Shown here piece after piece: positions 19,141-29,548 of a stretch of 64,000 nt of DNA. Source of the stretch: Prostheceraeus crozeri. Its lineage: Eukaryota; Platyhelminthes; Polycladida; Euryleptidae. The notes under the pieces were generated by a model, which was not told where the DNA came from, made no database searches, and saw only the letters and a list, made by a program, of their open reading frames with translations. Made by a program: the position numbers and the translations under genes. The stretch is taken from assembly GCA_907163375.1 (NCBI GenBank), contig CAJQUW010008020.1:496001-560000 (forward strand). The letters are read 5' to 3'. Each line of letters starts with the position of its first letter. Position 1 is the first letter of the stretch.

Positions 19141-22100
19141 TTAATCTAGGGCATCTTGATAGTCCCTATGTGTCATTTTTCTAACGATTGACTTCGAGAT
19201 GCCTTTCGCCCGTTTTATAGAAAGCTCTGAGGATTTTAGCTTCATGGAGTACATCTTGGGGCGAAGCAAGATCATCTCCTCTATCTGTTTGCCGGCACAC
19301 TCATCCTTGAAGCAACCAAGCTTCGCTTTATTTGAGGTAGAGTAAAGCGGATGGTCAGTGGGATAGCTGGAACTATCGAACTTGGGTGCTAAATATTTTA
19401 AAATGTCTTCCTGCTTGACTTGGCTAGTGATTGTCAAAGCTAGGAAGAAGCTGTCTGTATCATCTCATACTAATTCCACATGTTAGATCAATGGACACGT
19501 TTTAAAAGTGTGGTAAAATAACTTGTACATTTCTAATTTGGAGTGATCCAAGACAGCTTGACCGACATAAATGGGTTTGCAAAGTTCTACTTTAGATTTT
19601 AACATTTTAAAATACGTGATGTCTTCGAAAATGACATCATGGTGACAAAACAACGGCTAGCGACAGAACTTGATACTCGTTTCCGGATCAGTTACGATAC
19701 GATAGTCAATGCACTTTCTTACATCCTCCATGGTTTTACCAAAGAGGGCATTATTCTTAAATTTAAAGAAGTCCTTTTCGAAGGGATTCTTGGATTCAGC
19801 CCGTTTCTTACTATTAAATTCTATATACGGTTTTAGAAAGGGCTTCTGCCTAAACTGGATAGCGCGATGGACTTTGTCAAGTTGCATCTCCATACCTAGA
19901 TAGAATTTGAGGATGGAATAGTGCACGATGTAATGCTGTTTGTTCAATTGGATGAGCAACAACTTCCTAGTGGGTTTAAAGTTTAAGTCATTTTCCGCCT
20001 CATATTTCTTATTGTGTTCTTCCATAAAAGGAGAGTACATATCTGGACTGACTATGCCAGATTCGGGTGCGAGAGGAAAATCAACGGTTTTATTCTTAAT
20101 ACAGTCTGGATAGATGAGGTCGACTTCAAATAAATAACCTATGTCGGCCTCATCTCCCAGAGTGCCATGATGTGTGCTGGATTGGAGAAGTGTTCAATGT
20201 CATGGGGCTCTACCCATTGGAAGTCAGATTGTGGCAAAGGCTTGGAGAGTGCACTCCCATACAAATTATTTTGGTCTATGTACATTAAATGCGTGGTCGA
20301 TCCTATGTCTGGGGTGCTGTTGACAACATGTTTGTTGACAAATGTTAAGCCACCCCTAATACCACGTTCAAATAACGTGTACATTTCTGCATCTTGCAGT
20401 AAATGAATGCTCTCTTTCGTCATCTTGAAGGCTGACTGATAGGATAGACCCGGCAGACTAACAAAATGGACGGAGTCTAAGGCGTCCTGTTCTAATGTGA
20501 CTTTCCTAAAAGTCTCAAACACGTCACCAACAGATAGACGTCTAATTTTAAGTAGGCAAGCATGTAATCACCAAAAGTGCGACACCTAAATTCTAACCAT
20601 GCTTGCTCTGCATGCCTATAGTCATCCGGCGAACAGTCCTCACCCGTCAAATCATTTTTAAATTCATCGATAAACGGAAGGGATGTTTCTTTCAATGTGT
20701 CCATTGAACTAAAATAACTATAAGGAAACACCCTTTTCCGTCGCATCAGACTGTCACTTATGTTGGGATAGTCTTTCCTTAAATGTTGAGTGAGGGGAAG
20801 TGTTTCTAAATTATTAGCCAACGCGGCTAAGGAAGAAGACATAAATTGAAAACTATCTAGAAACTTTTTGTCATAGAAGACAGGCTTCCCCTCCTTCGTC
20901 TTATCTACTTGGACTTTAGCAGTGATGCACATAAATTTTTCCTTACTTTGTGCAATCACTTTGGATGACCAGGATTTCATTTTACCGAATCCATGGCGAA
21001 TGATGATGTGAGCATCATAACATTTAAAGTTATGAAAGATGACGGGGAGCGTTCGCCGTTTGAGCCTAAGTCTCATATTGCATTTACTGCATAAGGCAGA
21101 CCTAAATTTACCACTGAGATGGCAATGGTCCCTCACTTTCTTATGTTGCTGATCATCAAAGGATGAACAGCAGCGGGGACATTCCGTGGTCCTATCAAAC
21201 TTGATTTTATCGGCTTCTGTAAAGCACATGGGTTTCCTAGTCAGCTCCGTTTCATAGCGTTGATGAAAACGGGCTTTCCTATCTAGAAAGTTGAGGAAGT
21301 TTTCAACGCACTCCTCGCCTTGCCACACATGCATTTTATTTTGATTCCTATAATATGGATGCCAAACTTCATAACAGGAATGGCTGCTGGCTCATGACTT
21401 AGTTCTTCTTGTTCAGTATAACATTCAATGTCCGCATAGATGACACATATTGGACTGAGCTCATTGCCGTTTTCTTCATACCTATACAATTTATCTTTGG
21501 GCATGACTTCCATTTGAAGTTTACCCCGAGAGCACTACTCATAATCCTCTTCAAAAAATGGTTTTGACCTAAAGCGCCGTGTGCAGCGATCACAGTAGTA
21601 GAAATTGTTCCTATAGGTTGCTTGATGATGGTATAACTTTGAAATTTTAGGAATGCCGCAATAATGCCATTCCGGGTGGTTGTCGCTATAGACTAGGAGA
21701 AGAAATTGACAACCCGGTCGTAGGTACTTTGGCGGTTGTTATACCTAACGCCCTTCAGACCTTTTTCCCAGAGATGGACGACGATCTTAATGTAATTCAA
21801 TTTTTCAAATTGGGCGATGCCTTTAAAATCTAATGTGTTGACATCTAACCTGTCAAACTTAAGCTCATCCTCCCATTCACGATAGTGAGTGATTTGCTCA
21901 CGATGTATCCTTATATCATTGTAGTGAAGAATGGAGAGGACGGCATACTTGAAACACTGGGACTGACACTCTACATTGACGACAGCCTTTTTGTCAGCCA
22001 GTGCTTTGGGGAGGGTGAAACAACCGCTCCCTTGTAAATTTTCTAAAAGATTGATTTTGATGTCTACCTTCTCTATCCCATCAAAGACCAGACCGCTGTC

Positions 22101-23784
22101 TCTTTCATTAAATTTATTTAATTTGCTGACGAGATAGGTCGCATGTCTCTCTATCCACTCGCTTACATCACCTATGAGATCAGCAGCACAGGAGGCTATC
22201 CTAATCGTCACAGTGGAATCTACTTCTCCCGTGCTACTGTCTACCTTATTGAAACGAGCAGTGAGATAGAACATGCCTTTGAGCAAAATTCTATCTAAGC
22301 TCGTCAACATTTGGTGAATTAAACCTATATTATTCATCAAGAAAGGATGAATATCTTGTACAGGTTCAGAGCTTTCTAACTCATAATCGCGAACGAGCCT
22401 CTCAAGGGAAAACTTGCTCAACCTTAGAGTGACGTTGTTGTCAGTGTAAACCTCAGTGGGATGAGTGTGACAGAGTGTGTACGAAGAAAGAACAAACTCT
22501 GTAGGAAAGGTATTCTGACACGAAGAACAGGAAAAGCCGACGTGCGATGAAGGATGCTTCCTACCTGATGACGTTGGTGGTTGCCTCACACTGCCACAGG
22601 AACCGCCTTCGATGTGGACTCGCAAGTTGGTGCTGTTGTAGAACGTGCGTCCACAACCTTCACACTTGGGCCGTTGAGGGATCGGTCGGCGCTTTCCTCC
22701 TCTGCAGGCATGGCCAGCGGTGTGACGTCTCACATTGTAGGCTGAGGCGAAGACCCTGTCACACCGCTGGCATGGAAAGTCCTCCTTCTCTTCGACTTCC
22801 ATCTCATTCTCCTCTCCGACTATCTCCAACTCCTCCTGCTCCAACAGTCTCTCCACCGACTTGACGGAGAGGAGAGGGAGGTCGACCGCTGCAGGTGGTG
22901 GTGGCAAAGCTGGGTTCATGATGGGACGGGAGGGAACTTCGCCGTCCAGAAGGTAGGCCGCCAAATCTGTTGAGAAAAAGAGAAAAGAGATTAGTAACAT
23001 GATCAACATTTCAAGTTTGAAGTCTTATCCCCCTATTTCCGAATCACGGATACTTGCCATCTAAGGACTGCAACTCCGGCAACACCGATGGACGCGGAGG
23101 AGATAGGAGAGGGACGCGAGCTGAGGGTGAAAGGGTCCTGGGCTTCGGTGTTGAAGGGACGTGGTGACGAGGAGCAGGGACTGGAGCAGGGACTGGCACA
23201 GGGAGCGGAGCAGGCGGTGGAGGTGGAGCGATGACAATGCCCTAGCTCGGGAGAGGGGTCGCACCTTTGGTGGAGGTAGATGGGCGGGAAGGTAGGGCCG
23301 GAAATTTAGCTTCGAATCTCCGCCTCGCGGCTTCCCCCCACTTCTTTATCTTCGCCACATCTGTAGAGAGGAAAGAGAGATTAGATAATGAGACAAGGAT
23401 GATGCAGAGGATCTGAAACATTATAAACATGAAATGGTAAAGATACTTACACTTGCCAAGCCGCTCATAGGCTTCCACGATTACTCCTTGGGGGACGGGT
23501 TCCCCATTACGAATACATTCATGCACTGAAAAAGAATGACAGCAAGGATAAGCAGAGGTAAAATTTGGATTCGGTTTGATCATGAACAAAATTAGGAAGG
23601 GCTCTTGATTTTAATTGGGATGTCTACCCTAATGATGTTAGTAATAGAGTCAACCTTGTTACAAATACTTACATTGCTCTGAGATGGTGGCCTTCTCCAT
23701 CTCAGCAGCAATTCGATAGTTCTCAATTTTTGTCAATTCCATGGTAGATAGTCGATTGCAGATTACGTTAGCAGATTTCAATCA
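19141..23784 (-). pseudogene. Polinton-type protein-primed DNA polymerase B, five exons
   Basis: Replicative polymerase of the element. Exons (minus): 23784-23673 (ATG at 23742), 23525-23461, 23360-23058, then 22976-19141, after a short non-coding exon ending at 24193. The junctions keep phase; the last intron has a GC donor (GATG/GCAAGT). Order: charged leader, proline-rich part, three C2H2-like fingers (22772, 22664, 22529), the family A domain (22430-22010), the usual DHCHLSGKF cysteine block, Exo I YADIEC (about 21430), Exo II FHNFKCYDAH (21037), Exo III YLKLD (about 20550), Pol A YIDQNNLYG (20276), Pol B KNNALFGKT (19758), Pol C DTDS (19461-19450). Breaks: TAG 23242, frameshift about 21697, TAG 21535, frameshifts about 21350, 20530 and 20160, TAG 19657, TAA 19483, TGA 19465. 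Confidence 0.85.
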
Positions 23785-23927
23785 CTGAAAAGGAAAGATG
23801 AGAATCGTTTCATTTGCCTAGTCAACGTTTATCATGGGAACAATCATTGTAGTGACATCTAATGAGTTACATTTCACTCTACTCCATATCATAAAGACTA
23901 ACCTTTGTCGAATGGCTGAAGTACTCT

Positions 23928-24115
23928 GACCTGGCGAGAGAAAGCGTCACGTTGAGTATGAAGTCGAACGCCCAACATAAGCAACGGCTCAGAGGTTTCG
24001 GTCTAACAAACGACGAACAACCTGTGCAACGCAATCCCTCTACGGTAGCACCCGCCGTCCCGAAGGAACGCTCGAGCAAAGGAGATATTACAGCGATGAT
24101 ATGTTTTATGAGCAG
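23928..24115 (+). repeat. Dispersed module, copy 1 (in polB intron 1)
   Basis: A roughly 180-bp stretch with cgttgag, ggtttcggtctaa, ctacgg, gtcccgaaggaac and atattacagc in order. It recurs, diverged, at 25505-25690 and 25860-26060. The first copy overlaps the first polB intron. Confidence 0.55.
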
Positions 24116-24233
24116 AAGATATGATAGCAAGAGACTATTAAACTTGATAGCAAGTCAAAACAACCTGATAGCAGGAGATCACCGACACTCACCTTTTGAA
24201 AGATAAATGTGAATAGCAGAGCTGATGCACTGC

Positions 24234-24285
24234 CTTTTATAAGATTTTCCTAAGCGGTGAATGGATCAGACCTCTCGTCCAATCA
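24234..24285 (-). promoter_or_regulatory. polB promoter: TGATTGG + TATAAAA
   Basis: On the minus strand TGATTGG (24285-24279) and TATAAAA (24240-24234), 38 bp apart, precede a perfect splice donor AAAAG/GTGAGT (intron starts at 24192). This mirrors promoter P1 (34 bp spacing, donor GTGAGT). Confidence 0.75.
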
Positions 24286-24381
24286 CAGACGAGCTAGAGT
24301 TCCCGATGTACGCACGCACATTTGTAACGCATTATTGAAATCGTGTTAGGCAAAAATGATTGTTTAGCATTAGACTCAACC

Positions 24382-24834
24382 ATGGCACCTGAATTCAATG
24401 CATTGAAACATGATGATTGCGCGATTTGTTTTCATCAAGAGTGCTTCGGAGGCTTAATACAAGATTACATCCTTGAGTTTCAAAGGGAGGAGAGAGAATT
24501 GGAAGCATGTTTAGACTATACACGAAAAGTATTTACGCAGTTGATATCTTATTTCAAAGACAGTATCATCAAGGCTCACTTAATTGCACATGTCAATTGC
24601 ATTCATTTTCCACAAGGTGAAGTAGCGGAAAGTGTTGACTTTCAATTTCCTTCCTACGGACAAGAATATCTTACTGACGCTTCTGAGTTTTATACACGAC
24701 ATTTGCGGAAGATTATTTCTCGGATGGACAACTTTCATGGTTACTGCGATCATTTGATTTTGAATAAAATAAACCATGTTGTCATTGCTATTAGCAAAGT
24801 GGGTTTCAATGATGTTAAATCAAAGACCAAATAA
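24382..24834 (+). CDS. Family A protein A3: stand-alone PolB N-terminal domain (intact)
   Basis: A 150-residue intact protein from ATG 24382 (accATGG context). It opens MAPEFNALKHDD and has CFHQECFGGLIQDY, SIIKAHLIAHVNC, VDFQFPSYG, FYTRHLRKIISRMDNF and LNKINHVVIAI, which align in order with A1, A2 and the post-finger region of the element's polymerase. It is transcribed away from polB, sharing the intergenic space near the polB promoter. The stop codon TAA (24832) lies inside an AATAAA signal at 24830-24835. No catalytic pattern is visible. It probably acts with replication proteins, an inference from its homology to part of the polymerase. Confidence 0.7.
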   Translation: MAPEFNALKHDDCAICFHQECFGGLIQDYILEFQREERELEACLDYTRKVFTQLISYFKDSIIKAHLIAHVNCIHFPQGEVAESVDFQFPSYGQEYLTDASEFYTRHLRKIISRMDNFHGYCDHLILNKINHVVIAISKVGFNDVKSKTK

Positions 24835-24835
24835 A
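24830..24835 (+). terminator. Poly(A) signal overlapping the A3 stop
   Basis: AATAAA whose TAA is also the A3 stop codon, leaving almost no 3' UTR. Confidence 0.5.
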
Positions 24836-24894
24836 GTATTTTTTCATGACACTTGTGTTGTGCTAAACTTTCTAATGCTGCTGTGAGTTCAGTC

Positions 24895-25320
24895 AGTCAT
24901 ACAACTACAATGATGAAACTTTACTTTTACAAACGTGCGTCAAGGAAAATTATTTGACTGCACTAACGCTTGCATTTCGAGACACTTGTGTTTCATAAAA
25001 CGTCATGATCAAACTTTCTAACTATACATTAACCTGTGTAGCAGTAAAACCTCTACAAACCATGATACACTTTCTGACGACACTCACAAATAAACGTCAT
25101 GATCAAACTTTACTTTCTCAAACGTGCGTCACAGTAAAACTATCTTACTACACTAACTTTGCAAACCATGATACACTTTCTGACTAGACTTATGAATAAA
25201 CCTTCGATGATTAAACTTTATTTTCACAAACGTGCGTCGCAGTAAACTATTTGACTAAACTTTGCTTTTGCAAGCCATGATACACTTTCCGACGACACTG
25301 ATAAGAGCTTGTTCACTAGC
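24895..25320 (+). repeat. Irregular tandem repeats
   Basis: Units sharing catgatcaaactttac, aaacgtgcgtc and ccatgatacactttc recur at uneven spacing (for example aaacgtgcgtc near 24930, 25119 and 25228). Non-coding. Confidence 0.7.
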
Positions 25321-25504
25321 GAAGAGAGAAGTCTGTGATGTGTTGCGTGTGGCGCATGAATGTCCTCCCATTTCATCCCTTCATCATTTCGTCTCCGTGA
25401 TAGAGACAGTTCTTAAAAGAACTGATGGTTCATTCTCGCATGGTTGGTCAACTGTCGGGAGACACGTGCAATGGAGATTTTATGAGGTAACCTGTGGCAG
25501 ATAG

Positions 25505-25690
25505 CTAAATGTCGCCCTGGCGGTCAGAGTACAACGTTGAGACGAAAGGCAACCACTTGGAAACATGACGCAGAGAGGTTTCACAAGGATTACCATTGCC
25601 CGCGTCCTGTGCAGTACTCATCGCTACGGACTTCACCGCTGTCTCGAAAGAACGCCCACCCACAGGAAGTATGACACCGAAAATCTCCGT
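25505..25690 (+). repeat. Dispersed module, copy 2
   Basis: Diverged copy of the 23928-24115 module: acaacgttgag, gaggtttca, atcgctacgg and ctcgaaagaacgc are recognisable in the same order. Confidence 0.45.
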
Positions 25691-25859
25691 CACTTGCACC
25701 GTCCATGACTTGATCGCCAGACATGAAAACCGGTGGAGTTGGTAAGAGGAAGCAAGTACTTGCTTTGATCAGCTTGATAGCAAGCCGTAGAGAGGGATAA
25801 CAAGCCGTGATTCACCAGCGTTTTCCAATGGATATGTTTAGAGGCCACCCATGACAAGA

Positions 25860-26060
25860 TAGCTAAGACTCAACCGATTGGCGTTGAAAGTGCTACGTTG
25901 AGAGCTGTGTCAAATGCCCAGCATGAGACATGAGTTTCCCCAGCGGTTTCGGTCTAAAATATGACACACTCCCTTGCCACACTTATCACTACGGCATCGT
26001 CCTCCGTCCCGAAGGAACACCTTGTCAGTGGAATATTACAGCAAAACTCTCCGTGTCTTG
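25860..26060 (+). repeat. Dispersed module, copy 3
   Basis: Copy of the same module with ctacgttgag, ggtttcggtctaaa, ctacgg, gtcccgaaggaac and atattacagc, closer to copy 1 than copy 2 is. Confidence 0.5.
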
Positions 26061-26639
26061 CTCGCTTTCAGTGAAAAGCTGCTTGGTTCATGAGAAGACT
26101 TGCTCAGACATCATGACAAATCCTTTCATTGCCTTCAGCAGGGTCGAAAACCCCAGAAAACCTCCAAAACTAGTGAATGTAAATTTTTCAACAATTTAGC
26201 ACTACTTATGAAATTTTATAAGTAATTTAACACTTAGGGCAGGTCAATAGCAACCGAACCTTTTTTGAATCAAGTCAAACGGACTTGTAGAAGCAAAGTT
26301 ACAAGCCTTTAAAGTTTTGGAGTCTTTTATGGCCTGGAGACGAAGGCCATTTCCTGGCGAACCTCTAAGTCTGACGCCTTAGCTGATATCAGCAAGGAAA
26401 TTTTCTAAGTCGGTTTCTTATAGAAACCCGGTTTTTCAGTATCCAATGCTATCATCAGAGCTCCGGAGTTCACCTACCCCAACCCAGTCGGGAGGAGAAC
26501 TGATTTCCACAAGCAGAGTTTCCAATTATATACATAGTTTGTGGCGATCAGCTGATGACGTAATACCCATCATCCAAAAACTTTAAACCCGTCTATCTCC
26601 GGTTCTAGTGCTTCGATTGAGCTGGAAATTAATTATTTC
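26061..26639. other. Non-coding interior of the Polinton right arm
   Basis: No gene, integrase or protease remnant is recognisable. Contains short local inverted pairs such as tggcctgg..ccatttcctgg. Confidence 0.45.
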
Positions 26640-26812
26640 AATGTAGAATTTGACGCTGAATCCGAATCTGCCCTCCATTTTCCCATCCGATGCTTCGTTT
26701 TGGCTCTACAGCCCACAGCCATCGCAAAAATTCTAACTCGTTTTTCGGAAAAATGATGAAAAATTTTTTCTCTCCGATGGCTTTCAAATTTACCATGCCG
26801 ATGCAGAATTTG
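26640..26812 (-). repeat. Extra partial TIR unit inside the right arm
   Basis: This stretch repeats the innermost TIR unit (tgacgctgaatccgaat here, tgacgctgattccaaat at 26811) and has no partner on the left side, so the tandem array is longer on the right. Confidence 0.7.
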
Positions 26813-27774
26813 ACGCTGATTCCAAATGTGGTCTCTGTTTTCCCGTCCGAGGCTTGCTTCACCCGCTAGAGTGATTTTCATAAAAATTCTAACTCTGTCG
26901 TTTTTCGCCAATGTCCCAAATTTTCAATGACGTCTCACCTCTTAACGAAGGCAGAGTGTAACAAGCCGTGTTCTCCACTGAATTTTTCTCATTCTTAGCT
27001 TTCAAACGAGCTATTGCACGACTTTCTAACATCTCTACAACCAAAGTTGGAAGATCGGAGCCGAGGGATGGGGGTCAGAACTTTTTCTCTCCGATTGAGT
27101 TTGGAAGAAGTTCCTAGACCCAAACTTGACCAAAAAGTCCGACTTTGCACTCCATTTTCCCATCCGAAGCCTCCTTCCTGTCGAAAAACGACTTTTCTCA
27201 TCCCAAAACATCCAAAACCCGACTTTTCCAACTCTGACGTTTTCCTGCCATTTTCCTCCCTAAACCCAAAGAAATTAGTCCAAACTGAGCTTTCCACTGC
27301 ATTTTTCTCACTCTTTGCTTTCAAATGAGCTATCACACGACTTTCTACGATTTCTCACACCAAAGTTGGAAGTTTGGCTGGAGGGGGGGACGTCCTCAAA
27401 ATTTTTCTCTCCGATGTCCCTGGAAACATCCTTCCTAACCCAAAATTTCACGTGGAGTCCGAATCTGGCCTCCGTTTTCACATCCGAACCCTCCTTCATG
27501 ACGAAAACGACTTTTCTCATCCCAAAACCTCCAACATCCACCCTTTCCTCACTCTATCCTTCCCACATTCCACCCCTTCTCCCTTCCGAGATTCCTATCC
27601 TAGCTGGAAAACTCCTTCCTTCCTTCCAGAGGGGGGGACCTGTTTCTTCCTCTTGGACCCATTCCTCCCAGCACATCCTTGACGCACTCTCTCACCTCCC
27701 GTCTTTCCTTCCAGAGGGGGGGGATGAGTCAGCATTTCGCATTTTGTGCTTGCGCCTGCCATGGGGTTACTACT
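26813..27774 (-). repeat. Polinton right terminal inverted repeat
   Basis: Complement of 11453-12420 with few differences; ends ggggttactact. It carries the same internal 320-bp-type units and an AP-1-type site near the tip (TGAGTCAGC at 27725). Confidence 0.9.
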
Positions 27775-27780
27775 ATCATA
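27775..27780. repeat. Polinton target-site duplication, right
   Basis: atcata, identical to 11447-11452. Confidence 0.9.
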
Positions 27781-29548
27781 AATGGACTTAAATTTCACCC
27801 AGTTGGTCATCACAGATTCTGACTTGAACCTTCAATTCTAATGTTCGATATTGATGGATTTTGTAAAATACCTGCTCACGAAATTTGATGAGTATCCGTC
27901 CTCTTGTTGGTAGCATTTCATATTCATTTGTTAAGGTGACATTTGAATTTCTTTTGGTTAGCCCATGAACTTTGAAGGCATCGATCGGACTATCCATATC
28001 TGAAATGGTTTGATAAAATATTCAAGAATTTTCATCATTACTGATATACTGTATGTCAGCTTACTGCAATGCTATGTGTGCTTCCCACGGATCAGTCAAG
28101 TAGAAAAGCTTGAATGAAGCTTGAACGTTCATGAATCAAAAATTACACAATACATGGATGGATGAGTAGCATCGCATTTTGTAAGTTAGCCCGACTAAAG
28201 TCAGTTAGTGATCAACAATAAAATTTTGCTTACTGTTTTGTTATTTAAAAATTAAATATTAAAATTTCGATCAATTCGCTACATTTATTCACTACCTTAC
28301 CGCTATTCGACTGACTAAATGGTGGGAACTAAAACTGAATACGTCATATCTGAAAATTAAAATAAATCTTTTCTCTATGAAATGATTTATGTAATATTGG
28401 AATCTAATGACATACCTGTCCATGATATTGGCTCGAATCGATGTCACAATGATACAGAAAACTCATTGACAACGATGTTTTCATCGTCTGAAGATATTAC
28501 TTTGCTTCTTCCATTATAGTCGATGCACTCTTCTAAAATTGGAATTCGAAAAGTTATTGATCAATTGTGTCTGATGTAATTCATCAATGATAAGCAGAAA
28601 ATCTATCATCACGTGGAATTCAATTACTAATGGATGGATAGCAACCGATAAGTGAACAAATCCTTTTTTCACCCTTAGGATGACCTTTAGGAAGCCGTTT
28701 GTTTTGTTTCAGATTATATGATTTCCTGCTTGTCTCAAATACAAAATTTTGGCTTCTTGCAGAGTTACTTTCATTGATGGGGTAGGTGAGCAATGACATT
28801 CAGTCAATGAGTGTTTACATTGTTCAATGTTCATTATGACGATTTCTTACTTTGAAGAAGGGAGTCATCAGAAAATGAGTTTGTGTTTATCTTTTGAACC
28901 ACGTTGAGCAAAATGTAGGATACAATGAAAAATGACAATCATTTGAAGTAAGTCTAGCTGTGGTAAAATGATGACTATGATGTTTTCATATGTTTGATAA
29001 AAATTAGATTCAAAACATTTTGCATTGACTGCAGTGTGCAGGATTAACTGTGAGCACAATATGCTAGCATGATCCATACAAGAGACTAAAGATGAGCGAT
29101 CCTACCCTAAACCCGAACCCGAAAGCACGTGTTCGGACTGGGGTAAGACAATTGTGTAGTCGTGTCGGATTATCGCTTTCAACATAAATCCGACCTCGGG
29201 TTTTTTCGTCTTTCAGCACGCAGATTTTGGAAATCAGTCAGAATTTATGCATATTTTTCTCTGAAAGGTTGATGCAGCATCATTCTTCATGCATTGGACA
29301 ATTGATTTGATCAATACTTATGAATTTTTCCATTTTTATGATTTAGCAACAAAGGGAATTATTATTTCTTGCATATTCACTTATAGACTTGCTATTATCT
29401 CGTTTTTTATCGAAGATGTTTCACAAATATGACAAAACGATTTTGATGTGAGTTCAAAAGGTACTGTATCCATCCCTGGGTGCATTATAGGCCTAATTTA
29501 ATTCCAAAAATATCAAAATGTAATGCCAATGTGATCATTCATGATATA
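27781..29548. other. No recognised gene
   Basis: AT-rich intergenic DNA between the Polinton and the second Tc1-like element. Small frames only. Confidence 0.5.

Larger units (their letters stand above)
11453..27774. mobile_element. Polinton/Maverick-type element, about 16.3 kb
   Basis: Large self-synthesising DNA transposon, kin to adenovirus-like DNA viruses. Ends are agtagtaacccc and its exact complement ggggttactact, so it starts AG and ends CT. TIRs are about 965 bp, and the 6-bp duplication atcata flanks both sides. The right half encodes a protein-primed type DNA polymerase B on the minus strand; the left half has plus-strand genes. Order: TIR, A1, promoter, B1, RING-like, exonuclease, A2, AP-1 repeats, promoter, B2, B3, TBP-like, AP-1 repeats, short repeats, polB (reverse), promoter, A3, repeats, TIR. 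No integrase, capsid, ATPase or protease gene could be recognised. The polymerase is broken, so this copy is not autonomous now. Confidence 0.9.

Noticed and set aside
13529-19659. A reassigned stop codon (TAG read as an amino acid) in the Polinton genes
   Set aside because: TAA and TGA also interrupt frames (13646, 14638, 19483, 19465), polB has frameshifts, and A1 ends normally at TAG. Ordinary decay explains it.
22547-23264. Plus- and minus-strand frames rich in Ser/Leu/Arg over the polB leader
   Set aside because: They are alternate phases of the proline-rich and zinc-finger exons of polB.
24840-26640. Search for a decayed integrase or protease in the right arm
   Set aside because: No HHCC, DDE or protease catalytic pattern could be read in any frame; only repeats were found.
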